From: DASPOJ01 sp050014395
GTDB taxonomy: Bacteria > Acidobacteriota > Terriglobia > Acidiferrales > UBA7541
Direction: 5' to 3'
Assembly: GCA_050014395.1 (NCBI GenBank)
Contig: JBEKDK010000019.1
Coordinates: 1 to 64,000, forward strand
Length of the DNA stretch: 64,000 bases
Positions 39,355-48,308 of the stretch are shown piece by piece. The notes under the pieces are model-generated. The model saw only the letters and a list, made by a program, of their open reading frames with translations. It had not been told where the DNA came from and did no database searches. Made by a program: the position numbers and the translations under genes. Numbering within the stretch: the stretch's first letter is position 1; each line of letters starts with the position of its first letter.

Positions 39355-40023
39355 GTGAAAAAGATTTTGCTCTTGGCGTTTGCTCTACTGCTTCTGCCCA
39401 CCTTGGCTCGTACGCAGGCGGTGGGCACCATCAGCGTCACAAGTCAAGTGGGCGTCACTGTCGGTGTGGAAGCTGCATTGACCGTTTTGTCCTCGCCGCC
39501 GGCGGTACGGACGGAAGGAAGCGATGCGGACACCATCAAGCAACAAAGTGGCGCCAGGCAAGCGAGCGGCGTGAGGCAGGCCGGTGACTCCAGTCAATCC
39601 GGTGACGTCATGCAAGCTGGCGGCGTCACTATGCTCTCATCGTCCGGTGGCACTCTTTCCGATTACACGGGTACGACGTCGTTTACTTATTTCATTCGGA
39701 CCGGCACGGTTGGCGGAAGCGGTTACATCAAGCTACAGGTGACCTCGGACTTCTCGCCAACGGGCGGCCCATCGGTCGGTACGCCGATCGCGGCTGGGGA
39801 TACGCTGCGCTACGCTTGCGCCATAAGCAGCCCTGGAACGGCGTGCAGTGGTTTCCAAGTCGCTTCCGTCGCCAGCCAAACACCCGTGGGAACTTTTACA
39901 ACCAATGCACACACGGCCGCAAATGGTAGCAGCGCGTCAATTCTGTGGGAACTGACTAACGACCCGCTGTACCAGACCGGTACATACATGGCGACAATTA
40001 CCTATACGATTAGCGCTTCGTAG
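39355..40023 (+). CDS. divergent pilin-like protein with Gln/Gly hexapeptide repeat
   Basis: A 222-residue secreted protein; start GTG at 39355 after GAGGAGAAATATC. The signal peptide ends near ARTQ, and the alternating strand (GTISVTSQVGVTVGVEAALTV) is followed by an insert absent from the other array members: about five six-residue repeats of the form xxQ(A/S)(G/S)(G/D), from TIKQQSG to MQAGGV. Then comes the common body and end, WELTNDPLYQTGTYMATITYTISAS, with two cysteines. The repeat may form a beta-helix turn stack or an adhesive region, so this could be a tip or specialised subunit. Confidence 0.7.
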   Translation: MKKILLLAFALLLLPTLARTQAVGTISVTSQVGVTVGVEAALTVLSSPPAVRTEGSDADTIKQQSGARQASGVRQAGDSSQSGDVMQAGGVTMLSSSGGTLSDYTGTTSFTYFIRTGTVGGSGYIKLQVTSDFSPTGGPSVGTPIAAGDTLRYACAISSPGTACSGFQVASVASQTPVGTFTTNAHTAANGSSASILWELTNDPLYQTGTYMATITYTISAS

Positions 40024-40188
40024 ACAATATAGGGGGGAAGTTCGGGCGGGTCTGGCTGGTTCGAATTTTATGTAGTGGTGTGGTTTCGGTTGTTTTCCAA
40101 TTGCTGCGGCCCCGAAGTAAGCGAGAAGAAATACCAACCAAGCCCACGGCAGTAAAGCGTATTTGAATTTGGGGGAGAGGAACTTCAC

Positions 40189-40659
40189 ATGTATGTCAAA
40201 AAGTTTGCGATCGCCGCGGTAGCTTTCCTCGCCTTATTGCAACCACCTCTGGGCGCAAACGTCAGCAATGCGACCGTGACACCCAGCTCTGTCACTTTCA
40301 CTTCGAGCGATCCGGACCTAAGCGTAGCGAGCACACCGGCCACGACGAACGTCTCTTTCAAGACAACTTTCTATCCTGCGTCCTTTACCGTCCACGTGAA
40401 AGCATTGGCCGCGGCATTCACCGGCTGCCACACGCCTCCCATAAGTGCGGTGACGATCTCGTGTTCGAGCGCGAGCGGAGTGACGTGTGCGGGCGCGGCG
40501 GCGTTGAGCAACACCGGAAATGGCACGACGGTAGCGACCGGGTCGGGGAATCACAACCCCGCAAGCTTAGTGATTTCTTACACTTTCCAAGACTCATGGA
40601 CGTATCAACAAGGAGCATCATGTTCAATAAGCGTGCAAGTTATCTACACCGAGCCTTAG
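40189..40659 (+). CDS. secreted hypothetical protein before the chaperone gene
   Basis: A 156-residue exported protein; signal peptide (FAIAAVAFLALLQPPLGA) and a beta-rich mature part with four cysteines (CHTPP, CSSASGVTC, late ASCSISV). It ends in the alternating strand ASCSISVQVIYTEP, similar in character to the array members, so it is probably a further, distant subunit. GGGGGAGAGGAAC precedes the ATG. The chaperone ATG at 40620 lies inside its last 40 bases, which implies coupled translation. Confidence 0.65.
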   Translation: MYVKKFAIAAVAFLALLQPPLGANVSNATVTPSSVTFTSSDPDLSVASTPATTNVSFKTTFYPASFTVHVKALAAAFTGCHTPPISAVTISCSSASGVTCAGAAALSNTGNGTTVATGSGNHNPASLVISYTFQDSWTYQQGASCSISVQVIYTEP

Positions 40660-41489
40660 TCATCGGACTTTGTTTAACCGTCTATCCGGCGTTTGCGCCG
40701 AGCGCGCACGCGCAAGTGGGGCTGGGCCTCGCGCCTATGCGCGTGGAGTTGCGGATGGCCCCCGGTCAGGAATACTCGAACACCGTCAAGCTGAGCAGCC
40801 AGTCCGGTCTGAACACCCGGGTACGCGCCGAGGTCTTGGATTTCGATATCGACGAATCGGCGACGCCCCAATTCGAGCGCAATCAGCCGAAGGAAGCGGC
40901 CACTTCCTGCAAGGATTGGCTCACTCTGAATCCCATGGAGATGGCAATTGACAAGGACGGGTTCTTAAACGTCCGTTACACGATCCATCTCCCGGCCGGC
41001 CTTCCCGAAGGCAGTTACAACTGCGCGGCGGGCTTCACGACGCTTCCCGCAGTGTCCGATACCAATGGCGGGATGGGCTTAAACATGGCCGTGCGCGTCG
41101 TGGGTGCGTTTTACATCGTGGTGGGCACGCCTCCGGTGATCGGGAAACTCGACGAGATCTCGCTCGAAGCGACGCCGGCGGTGAAGGGACAAGACGCGGG
41201 ATTCCAGGCTGTGGTGGTGCTAAGCAACTCGGGGAAAATGTACTTCCGGCCAATCGGAACGCTGGACGTGCTGGATGCCAACGGCAAGACCATCGAGACC
41301 GATGAATTTCAGTCGCTGCCGGTGTTGCGCGAACGCAGTCAGCGATTCGTGTTTCCTTTAAAAACACATCTGGGCCCAGGCCAGTACAAGCTGCGGGCGC
41401 GCGTGGACATCGGTACCGGTGAAGTGCAGGAAGGCGACGCCGATGTAACAGTCGACGCCGTGCCGCCGGTGCAAAAAGCAGAAAAATAG
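40620..41489 (+). CDS. PapD-like periplasmic chaperone
   Basis: A 289-residue exported protein with signal peptide ending AHAQ. The mature N-terminus GLGLAPMRVELRMAPGQEYSNTVKLSSQS is the first strand pair of the PapD-type N-domain, and VRYTIHLPAGLPEGSYNCAAGF and AFYIVVGTPP continue the immunoglobulin fold; a second beta-sandwich domain follows (LEATPAVKGQDAGFQAVVVLSN). The classical basic residue pair of PapD (Arg8, Lys112) cannot be assigned by eye. AAGGAG precedes the ATG at 40620. Position between secreted subunits and a barrel is as in chaperone-usher operons. Confidence 0.7.
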   Translation: MFNKRASYLHRALVIGLCLTVYPAFAPSAHAQVGLGLAPMRVELRMAPGQEYSNTVKLSSQSGLNTRVRAEVLDFDIDESATPQFERNQPKEAATSCKDWLTLNPMEMAIDKDGFLNVRYTIHLPAGLPEGSYNCAAGFTTLPAVSDTNGGMGLNMAVRVVGAFYIVVGTPPVIGKLDEISLEATPAVKGQDAGFQAVVVLSNSGKMYFRPIGTLDVLDANGKTIETDEFQSLPVLRERSQRFVFPLKTHLGPGQYKLRARVDIGTGEVQEGDADVTVDAVPPVQKAEK

Positions 41490-41706
41490 CAGCCATGCAG
41501 TGCATACCAGAGGGCACGGAAGACCACTCGATGGCGCGCTTCGTCCAGAGACAATGCGCGCGGCCGCGAGTTGGTACCCCGCAGAAACCTCCGGCCGGCA
41601 GTATGCTCAAAGGGAACAAAATTGTGTTACTTGAAAGATTGGGCGGCACGAGCGGCGACCGTGGTCGCAGCTCTGTTGCTCTTCTCGGCTGGACTGCGCG
41701 CGCGGT

Positions 41707-43890
41707 GTGCTCGATGCAGGCCTCGAAGGATCTTTCGGGGACGGCTTTCATACAGGGACGATGTTTGTAGCTCTCGAGCAAGTGCCCTTATTCGGCTGGC
41801 ACTGGGATTTTGTGGCCGGCGATGCGCAGGTCTCCTCCAATCTCTTGGGGAATGCCATCAACAATGTCTCTACTCCCGATATTTCGGCCCGCGGCTTTGG
41901 CGTGACGATGAAGCGCAAGACTCGGGCGTATCAAGTCTTCTATGGTGACGAAACCTTGCTCGGCGGCCAGCGAATCGCGTACAGGCTGGAGCTGCCCCAA
42001 ATCGTCGCCGGCGTAACAATGAAGCAATCGATCGGCGAACGATTGAATTTCGGTGTTCGATACCTGCACTTGGACACTAATCCCAGCGTGCTGACCAATC
42101 AATCGACCTTTTATTTTCCGGGCCACGTGTTCCGCACTTCCGACAGCATCGCCCTGCAATCCTCGTACACCCTTAGCAAGGCCATGACTTTCTTCGGGGA
42201 GGTGAACTACACCAAGGCAACGCAGTTCGCGCCGTCGTTGGTGGCGCAGCATCCTCTGTCATTTTTCGCCGCGTGGTCGTGGGAGCGGCCTAAATTTACC
42301 GTGAAAGCGAACTACGTTTCTCAGAGTGTTACATATCTTCCATTGCTGGGATCGTTTTCAGGAGACCGGCGCGGCTCATTTTTAGAAGGTCATTACCACG
42401 TGACACGGCGTTTGGACTTGAACGCTTCAGGCGAGGAATACTCGAATAACCTCGAGGGCAATCCCTCGCTGCCGACGTTCCATAGCTCCGGGATTTCAGG
42501 CGGCGGGTCGTTCACGTTGCCATGGGCTGTGAGTGTCGACGCGTCGATTTCTACGTTGCATTTGACCACTGTGAATCCGGCGCAGCCCACCTTAGTTTCC
42601 GACGACCAGCAACTTAGCATGGATGTCAGCCGGGGGTTCCGGCGGCATAGCGTGCGCTTTTCGTATATCGAAATGAAACTAAACCAAAGTTCCGTGCTGC
42701 AAACGCAACACTTTATCGAAGGACAGGACACCTTCACGTGGAAACGCATCGTGTTGCGAGGCGCCGTGCGATATCAGAATTCGCAAACCTCCGATACGCG
42801 AAACACGATATACGTACGAGGGGCTATCCAAACGAACCTCAAGTGGATCTCAGCCTACGCGAATTTTGAAAAGGGCAACGATTTAGTGAATAGCAGCGTG
42901 TTCAGCACCAACGCGTACTCGGACACAGTGATTGGCTTGAGCGTGCCATTGCGCCTTGGGTGGAGCCTGCAAGCAGAAGCGTCTCGAGACAATCTGAATA
43001 CAGCGCTGAACCCGGAAAACGTTTTTCTATTTCCGACAGCGAACCTGGGCGCTACACAGGTGCCTGGGTTCCAACAATGGAGCGGATATTTCCGCTTAGG
43101 GAAAGCATTCCGGTGGGGGAAGGCGATGTCGTCGAGCGCCGGAATCGATCAATACGCGGCTGCGCGGGTGCCACTGGTGGGCAGCATACAGGGACGAGTG
43201 ACGGAACCGGCCCTTACCGGAATGCTGGCATCCCCAAACGTTTCGGTAAGCTTGGATTCCGGCCGGTCGGCCCTCACGGACTCATCGGGAAACTATACGT
43301 TCAGCGATGTGTCTGAAGGTGCCCACGTTGTAGGGTTGGATACCGAACAACTGCCCACTGATTACGAAGCTGGGCCAAATGCGTCTGTGCAGGTAGTCGT
43401 GACACCTCGGTTGCGCGTGCACACGGATTTCACAGTGGTGCGGCTGGTTCGCCTGACAGGGAGGATCACTGCGCCGCCTGGTACGCAGATAGGAAACCTG
43501 GTGATCCGCCTGGCGAGCACGGATCGCTACACGACACCCGACGAAGATGGAGACTTTGGTTTCTATAATTTGAAAGAAGGCGAATACACGATAGCGATCG
43601 ACCCGCAGTCAATTCCCGATGAACTTATGCTGTCGACTCCCGCGAGCTTGCAGGTGTCGGCCTCGGGTGACAACGGGCCGCTCGCGGCCATTGAATTTAG
43701 CCTAGTGCCGAAGCCCCCGCCGGAAAAACCAATTCACCAGATGTTGCAGCAAAAGATCCATGTGGGGAGCGCCCCGAAGCCCGCTCCCAATGCCGCCCCC
43801 GCTCCCGCTTCGCCTCACGGCCACGACGCCCATAAGCCGAAGAAAAATGCCAGCGGCACCACCGCACCGCCGGCGCCGAACAAGAACTAA
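41707..43890 (+). CDS. outer membrane beta-barrel with two C-terminal beta-sandwich domains, usher-like; apparent frameshift at signal peptide
   Basis: From 41707 the frame gives 727 residues: about 480 residues of barrel-type alternating strands, then two beta-sandwich domains of the carboxypeptidase regulatory type (GRVTEPALTGMLASPNVSVSL and GRITAPPGTQIGNLVIRL starts), then a Pro/Ala/His-rich tail. No signal peptide is in this frame, but the adjacent frame upstream encodes one from TTG at 41622 (WAARAATVVAALLLFSAGLRA). Skipping one base in the GCGCGCG tract at 41697-41704 would join them exactly. So the gene probably starts at 41622 and carries a real or sequencing frameshift. Barrel plus two C-terminal sandwich domains recalls pilus ushers. 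Confidence 0.7.
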   Translation: MLDAGLEGSFGDGFHTGTMFVALEQVPLFGWHWDFVAGDAQVSSNLLGNAINNVSTPDISARGFGVTMKRKTRAYQVFYGDETLLGGQRIAYRLELPQIVAGVTMKQSIGERLNFGVRYLHLDTNPSVLTNQSTFYFPGHVFRTSDSIALQSSYTLSKAMTFFGEVNYTKATQFAPSLVAQHPLSFFAAWSWERPKFTVKANYVSQSVTYLPLLGSFSGDRRGSFLEGHYHVTRRLDLNASGEEYSNNLEGNPSLPTFHSSGISGGGSFTLPWAVSVDASISTLHLTTVNPAQPTLVSDDQQLSMDVSRGFRRHSVRFSYIEMKLNQSSVLQTQHFIEGQDTFTWKRIVLRGAVRYQNSQTSDTRNTIYVRGAIQTNLKWISAYANFEKGNDLVNSSVFSTNAYSDTVIGLSVPLRLGWSLQAEASRDNLNTALNPENVFLFPTANLGATQVPGFQQWSGYFRLGKAFRWGKAMSSSAGIDQYAAARVPLVGSIQGRVTEPALTGMLASPNVSVSLDSGRSALTDSSGNYTFSDVSEGAHVVGLDTEQLPTDYEAGPNASVQVVVTPRLRVHTDFTVVRLVRLTGRITAPPGTQIGNLVIRLASTDRYTTPDEDGDFGFYNLKEGEYTIAIDPQSIPDELMLSTPASLQVSASGDNGPLAAIEFSLVPKPPPEKPIHQMLQQKIHVGSAPKPAPNAAPAPASPHGHDAHKPKKNASGTTAPPAPNKN

Positions 43891-43976
43891 CTGCGAAGTC
43901 TGATTTCGGGTGGGGGCGACAAGCGCGAACCCAATCCGCGCGTCATCGCGTCCAATTAGAGTGGAGGATTCTGATC

Positions 43977-45431
43977 ATGAATGTCGCTAGAAATCGAGCT
44001 GCCCGCAGAGCGAGCTACGCTTCGTTGGCTGCGCTTGCCTTCCTGATGCTCAGCAGTTCGCTGGCTGGGCAAACAACCAATACGGGCAGCCGGACGGATT
44101 TGTTATCCCAATTCAGCAGTTCACTTGACGCTCTCACGCTGCGGGTGTCTCCGTCCGTGGTACAAGTTCAGGTCACCGGATTTCAAGCGGTGAACGAAGG
44201 GAATTCGGGCGATACGAGCCTGGTTGCCAGAAGTCGCGTACTTGGATCGGGAGTGATCGTCGATCCGGATGGATATATCGTCACGAACGCGCACGTGGTG
44301 AGAGGCGCGCAGCGCGTGCGCGTGTTTCTGACGGCTTCGCCGGGCGGCTCGCAGGTGAGAGCCAGTTTGGGCCTCACCGATCGATTGCCTGCGATGGATG
44401 CGAAGATCGTTGGCATCGATCCGACGATCGATCTCGCTCTGCTGAAAGTCGATGCCAGCGGCCTGCCGGCGCTTTCGTTTGCGGACTACAACTCGCTGGA
44501 AAAAGGGCAGATCGTTCTTGCGTTTGGCAATCCAGAAGGCTTTGAGAATTCGGTCAGCATGGGCGTGGTCAGCGCGGTTGCCAGACAAGTGTTGCCTGAC
44601 GTTCCATCGGTGTACATCCAAACCGACGCGCCGATTAACCCGGGCAATAGCGGCGGACCGCTGGTCGATACCGATGGCCACATCGTTGGCATCAATACGT
44701 TCATTGTGAGCGAAAGCGGTGGAAGCCAAGGCCTCGGCTTCGCGATTCCCAGCAGCACCGTCGAGTTTGTCTACCACGAGCTTCGCCAGTTCGGCCATGT
44801 CCATCACGTGGTGATTGGCGTGGACCTGCAGCAGATAACTTCCGACCTCGCACAAGGACTCAACCTCGTTCAGCAGGAAGGCATCATCGTCTCTGACGTC
44901 CAGCCCGGCGGCCCCGCGGACAAAGCTGGCCTCGAAATCGGAGACATTCTGGAGAGTCTGGACGGGCGAGTTCTCGGGAGCACGGCTTTGGCCAAAATGA
45001 TTATTTCTACGCGGCCCAGCGATGCCGTGCTGCAAGCGGTGATCTTGCGCGGCACTCAGAAACTGACGCTTCAAATTCCAGTCAAGGAAGATCGATCGGA
45101 TGTCGATCAAATCGCCGATCTCTCCGACCCGGCCAAATCGCTGGTGTCCAGGCTTGGCATCTTTGGCGTCGATATCAATGAGAAGCTGGCTGCCGAATTA
45201 CCCGGATTACGGCGTCCTTCCGGCGTGATTGTCGCGGCGCTGGCGGCGAACATGTTGGAGTCCGAGACCGATCTGCAACAGGGAGACATGATCCACTCAC
45301 TCAACGGAAAAACGATTTTGACTTTGGACGATCTGCGATCAGGGATCCGCGGCGTCCCGTCTGGCACGCCCATGGTGCTGCAAATCGAACGGGGCGGCGT
45401 ACTGATGTACATCGCATTTGAGTTGGAATAA
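43977..45431 (+). CDS. HtrA/DegP-type serine protease with two PDZ domains
   Basis: A 484-residue exported protease. The signal peptide ends near LAGQ; the trypsin-like domain shows His106 (TNAHVV), Asp152 (IDLALLK) and Ser225 (GNSGGP). Two PDZ domains follow, near residues 280-370 (IIVSDVQPGGPADKAGLEIGD) and 390-480 (GVIVAALAANMLESETDLQQGDMIHSLNG). In the family it degrades or refolds misfolded envelope proteins. It lies 86 bases after the barrel gene and may serve quality control of the pilin-like subunits. Confidence 0.93.
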   Translation: MNVARNRAARRASYASLAALAFLMLSSSLAGQTTNTGSRTDLLSQFSSSLDALTLRVSPSVVQVQVTGFQAVNEGNSGDTSLVARSRVLGSGVIVDPDGYIVTNAHVVRGAQRVRVFLTASPGGSQVRASLGLTDRLPAMDAKIVGIDPTIDLALLKVDASGLPALSFADYNSLEKGQIVLAFGNPEGFENSVSMGVVSAVARQVLPDVPSVYIQTDAPINPGNSGGPLVDTDGHIVGINTFIVSESGGSQGLGFAIPSSTVEFVYHELRQFGHVHHVVIGVDLQQITSDLAQGLNLVQQEGIIVSDVQPGGPADKAGLEIGDILESLDGRVLGSTALAKMIISTRPSDAVLQAVILRGTQKLTLQIPVKEDRSDVDQIADLSDPAKSLVSRLGIFGVDINEKLAAELPGLRRPSGVIVAALAANMLESETDLQQGDMIHSLNGKTILTLDDLRSGIRGVPSGTPMVLQIERGGVLMYIAFELE

Positions 45432-45525
45432 GCGCGAGCACAGAAGCAAGTGAAGGAATGAGGCGAACCTGCTAGGCTTCCGCCGCGGAAAGAAGTAACG
45501 TAAGAGCGCGGCGGAGAACTTAAAA

Positions 45526-46770
45526 ATGAAATTTGTGCGCGGGCTGCAATGCGTGCTGTGTGGCGCGATTTATTCGACGCGCGTCGCCTATACCTGCCCC
45601 ACCTGCGGCGTCACCGGCATCCTTGACGTGCTGTACGACTATCCAGCGATCGCGCCGCGGCTCACGCGCCGCCGGCTTGCAGCGCGCCCCGAGAAAAATC
45701 ACTGGCGTTATCGAGAACTGCTCCCGATCCGCGAGGGCGCGGCTCTGCCGGCGCTTTCGGTGGGATGGACGCCGGTGACGCCGGCGCCTTCGCTGGCGCG
45801 CGAACTCGGCCTGAAGACGCTTTACTTGAAGGACGACGGGCGGAATCCCACTGGATCGCTGAAGGATCGCGCCAGTTCGGTGGGCGTCGTGAAAGCGCGA
45901 GAGAAGCGCTGCCCGATCATCGCATGCGCCAGCACGGGCAATGCAGCGTCATCGCTGGCCGGCATGGCCGCATCGATCGGACTGAAGAGCGTGATCTTCG
46001 TGCCGGAGCGCGCGCCGGACCCCAAGGTGACGCAGTTGCTCATATTCAACGCCACCGTTCTGCGCGTGCTCGGCAATTACGACCAGGCTTGGGAACTCTG
46101 CCAGCAAGCTTGCGAGCGATGGGGCTGGTACAACCGCAACTGCGCGATTAATCCCTACCTAGTTGAGGGCAAGAAAACCGTCGGCCTGGAAATCTGCGAA
46201 CAATTGGAATGGGAAGTTCCGGAATGGGTGGCGGTCTCGGTTGGCGACGGTTGCACGATTGCCGGAACGTGGAAAGCGTTTCGCGAGATGAAATTGCTGG
46301 GGCTGATCCGGCGCACGCCGAAGATGCTCGGCGTGCAGGCTGAAGGCGCGGCGCCAGTGACCGCTGCATTCCACAGCGGGAAAACGTTGCAGCCCGTCAC
46401 GCCGCAGACATTGGCGGATAGCATCGCCGTTGGCGTGCCGCGAAATTGGAAGAAGGCCGTGGATGCGGTGCGGGAATCGGGCGGAACGATGCTCAACGTG
46501 AGCGATGCGGAAATCCTGGAAGCGATGCGCACTACGGGGCGGCTCACCGGGATTTTCGCCGAGCCCGCCGCGGCGACAGCTGTGGCCGGCCTGCACCGCG
46601 CGGTGCGCGAGAAAATCATTTCGCCGCGAGCGAGCGCGCTCGCGCTGATCACAGGCAACGGCCTGAAAGATATCCGCGCAGCGCAATCGGCGGTGTCCCA
46701 ACCCTTTGAGGTCGCGCCCGACGGCGCTGGCTTAGAGGAAGCGCTGCGAAAAAGAGGTTTGATCAGCTGA
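45526..46770 (+). CDS. threonine synthase-like PLP-dependent enzyme
   Basis: A 414-residue fold-type II PLP enzyme with an N-terminal zinc ribbon (CVLC...CPTC, residues 9-27) as in many threonine synthases. The Schiff-base Lys113 is in NPTGSLKDRAS; the substrate loop is ASTGNAASS, and VSVGDGCTIAGTWKAF and ALITGNGLKD complete the site. Its place at the head of a purine-type catabolic cluster suggests an amino acid lyase or beta-elimination role, parallel to YgeX in enterobacteria, rather than threonine synthesis; no thr gene is near. This is inference. Confidence 0.75.
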   Translation: MKFVRGLQCVLCGAIYSTRVAYTCPTCGVTGILDVLYDYPAIAPRLTRRRLAARPEKNHWRYRELLPIREGAALPALSVGWTPVTPAPSLARELGLKTLYLKDDGRNPTGSLKDRASSVGVVKAREKRCPIIACASTGNAASSLAGMAASIGLKSVIFVPERAPDPKVTQLLIFNATVLRVLGNYDQAWELCQQACERWGWYNRNCAINPYLVEGKKTVGLEICEQLEWEVPEWVAVSVGDGCTIAGTWKAFREMKLLGLIRRTPKMLGVQAEGAAPVTAAFHSGKTLQPVTPQTLADSIAVGVPRNWKKAVDAVRESGGTMLNVSDAEILEAMRTTGRLTGIFAEPAAATAVAGLHRAVREKIISPRASALALITGNGLKDIRAAQSAVSQPFEVAPDGAGLEEALRKRGLIS

Positions 46771-46810
46771 GCCCAAATCCAGTGGCCGAATTTCCCTCAG
46801 TGAGTTTCGT

Positions 46811-48202
46811 ATGAGTCGATCTGCCGGCAAATCCGACTCTCTGTTGATTCGTGACATCCACACGCTCGCGCTTATGGATGAGAAAAACACCGTCTTGCGC
46901 GACGCCTTCCTTTACGCCGAGAACGGCGAGATCAAGCTTGTGGGAACGCGGCCACCACGCGCGCTGCGCGCCACGCGCACGATGAGCGGCCGCTACCTGG
47001 TGGGCATTCCGGGCATGATCAACACACACCACCATCTTTATCAAACGCTAACGCGCGCGTATCCCGGCGCGGCGGACGCGAGTTTGTTCGGCTGGTTGCG
47101 CACGCTTTATCCCGTTTGGGCGCGCCTCGATGAAGAGGCGCTCTACGTTGCGGCGCTGGTGGGCATGGCGGAACTGATGCTCAGCGGCTGCACGACCACT
47201 GCCGACCATCACTATGTATTCCCGCGCGGGCAAACGAAACTGATCGACGCGGAGATCGGAGCGGCGCGGCGCATCGGCATCCGTTTCCATCCCACGCGAG
47301 GGAGCATGAGCGTCGGCCGCAGCAAGGGCGGGCTGCCGCCCGATTCGGTGGTGCAGAAAGAAGATGTGATTCTGGCCGATTGCGAACGCCTGATCCGCAA
47401 ATATCACGATCCGCGCCCCGGTTCGATGCTGCAGATCGGACTTGCGCCGTGTTCACCTTTCTCGGTGTCGAAGGAGCTGATGCACGCGACGGCCGAACTT
47501 GCTCATCGCCACGGCGTGCGTCTGCACACTCACTTGGCCGAAACGCGCGACGAGGAGATTTATTGCCGCAAGCATTTCCGCCAGCGTCCCTTGGCATTCC
47601 TGGAGAGCGCCGGCTGGCTTGGCGATTCCACATGGATCGCGCACGGGATTCACTTCCGATCTGGCGAAATTGCGCGACTGGGCCGCGCGCACGTCGGCGT
47701 GGCGCACTGCCCAAGCTCCAATATGCGCCTGGCCTCCGGAATCGCGCCCGTGCTGAATATGCGCGGCGCTGGCTGCCCGGTGGGGCTGGGCGTGGATGGC
47801 AGCGCCTCGAATGACAGCTCGCACATGCTGGCTGAGGCGCGGCAGGCGCTGTTGCTGCAACGCCTGGCGCACGGCGCGGAAGCGCTCAGCGTGCGTGACG
47901 CGTTGCGCATGGCAACCGTTGAAGGCGCGCGCTGCCTGGGCCGCGCGGACCTCGGCAGCCTCACAGCCGGCAAGCGAGCCGACGTGGCGCTATTCGATTT
48001 GCGCGACGTTGGTTACAGCGGCGCAGGCGACGCGGTCTCCGCCCTGCTGCTGTGCGCGCCAACCCGCGTGAGCACGCTGGTCATTGAGGGCCGTATCGTC
48101 ATTGAAAACAAGGAGTTACGGACAATTACACCAGGTTCCGTCCTAGCACAACACCGTCGATTATCCGCGCGAATGATTGGAAGCACCCCTCTTTTCCGGT
48201 GA
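46811..48202 (+). CDS. 8-oxoguanine deaminase-like amidohydrolase
   Basis: A 463-residue metal-dependent aminohydrolase of the AtzB/TrzN/ssnA superfamily. Metal ligands are in NTHHHLYQT, HTHLAET and AHGIHF, and the late Asp in GVDGSASNDSS. The segment PTRGSMSVGRSKGGLPPDSVVQ is the signature of 8-oxoguanine deaminases, which convert 8-oxoguanine to urate. That assignment fits the neighbouring molybdenum hydroxylase and carbamoyl genes. The gene starts at ATG 46811, 40 bases after the PLP enzyme. Confidence 0.85.
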   Translation: MSRSAGKSDSLLIRDIHTLALMDEKNTVLRDAFLYAENGEIKLVGTRPPRALRATRTMSGRYLVGIPGMINTHHHLYQTLTRAYPGAADASLFGWLRTLYPVWARLDEEALYVAALVGMAELMLSGCTTTADHHYVFPRGQTKLIDAEIGAARRIGIRFHPTRGSMSVGRSKGGLPPDSVVQKEDVILADCERLIRKYHDPRPGSMLQIGLAPCSPFSVSKELMHATAELAHRHGVRLHTHLAETRDEEIYCRKHFRQRPLAFLESAGWLGDSTWIAHGIHFRSGEIARLGRAHVGVAHCPSSNMRLASGIAPVLNMRGAGCPVGLGVDGSASNDSSHMLAEARQALLLQRLAHGAEALSVRDALRMATVEGARCLGRADLGSLTAGKRADVALFDLRDVGYSGAGDAVSALLLCAPTRVSTLVIEGRIVIENKELRTITPGSVLAQHRRLSARMIGSTPLFR

Positions 48203-48208
48203 TATAAT
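48200..48208 (+). promoter_or_regulatory. extended -10 promoter before the hydroxylase operon
   Basis: TGATATAAT matches the TGnTATAAT extended -10 pattern exactly. It overlaps the stop of the deaminase gene and lies about 100 bases before the flavoprotein ATG. The best -35-like hexamer (TTGGAA at 48177-48182) is 20 bases away, too far to be firm, but extended -10 promoters do not need one. Confidence 0.5.
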
Positions 48209-48308
48209 CGGCTGTAACGGGGAAGTGTCGTTCAGTTCGTTGAAAAGCGGGCCTTGACCTCAGGCGCATGGCTCCGTCCACCGTGCGCGCGCCCTCGGTT
48301 TTCCAAAA

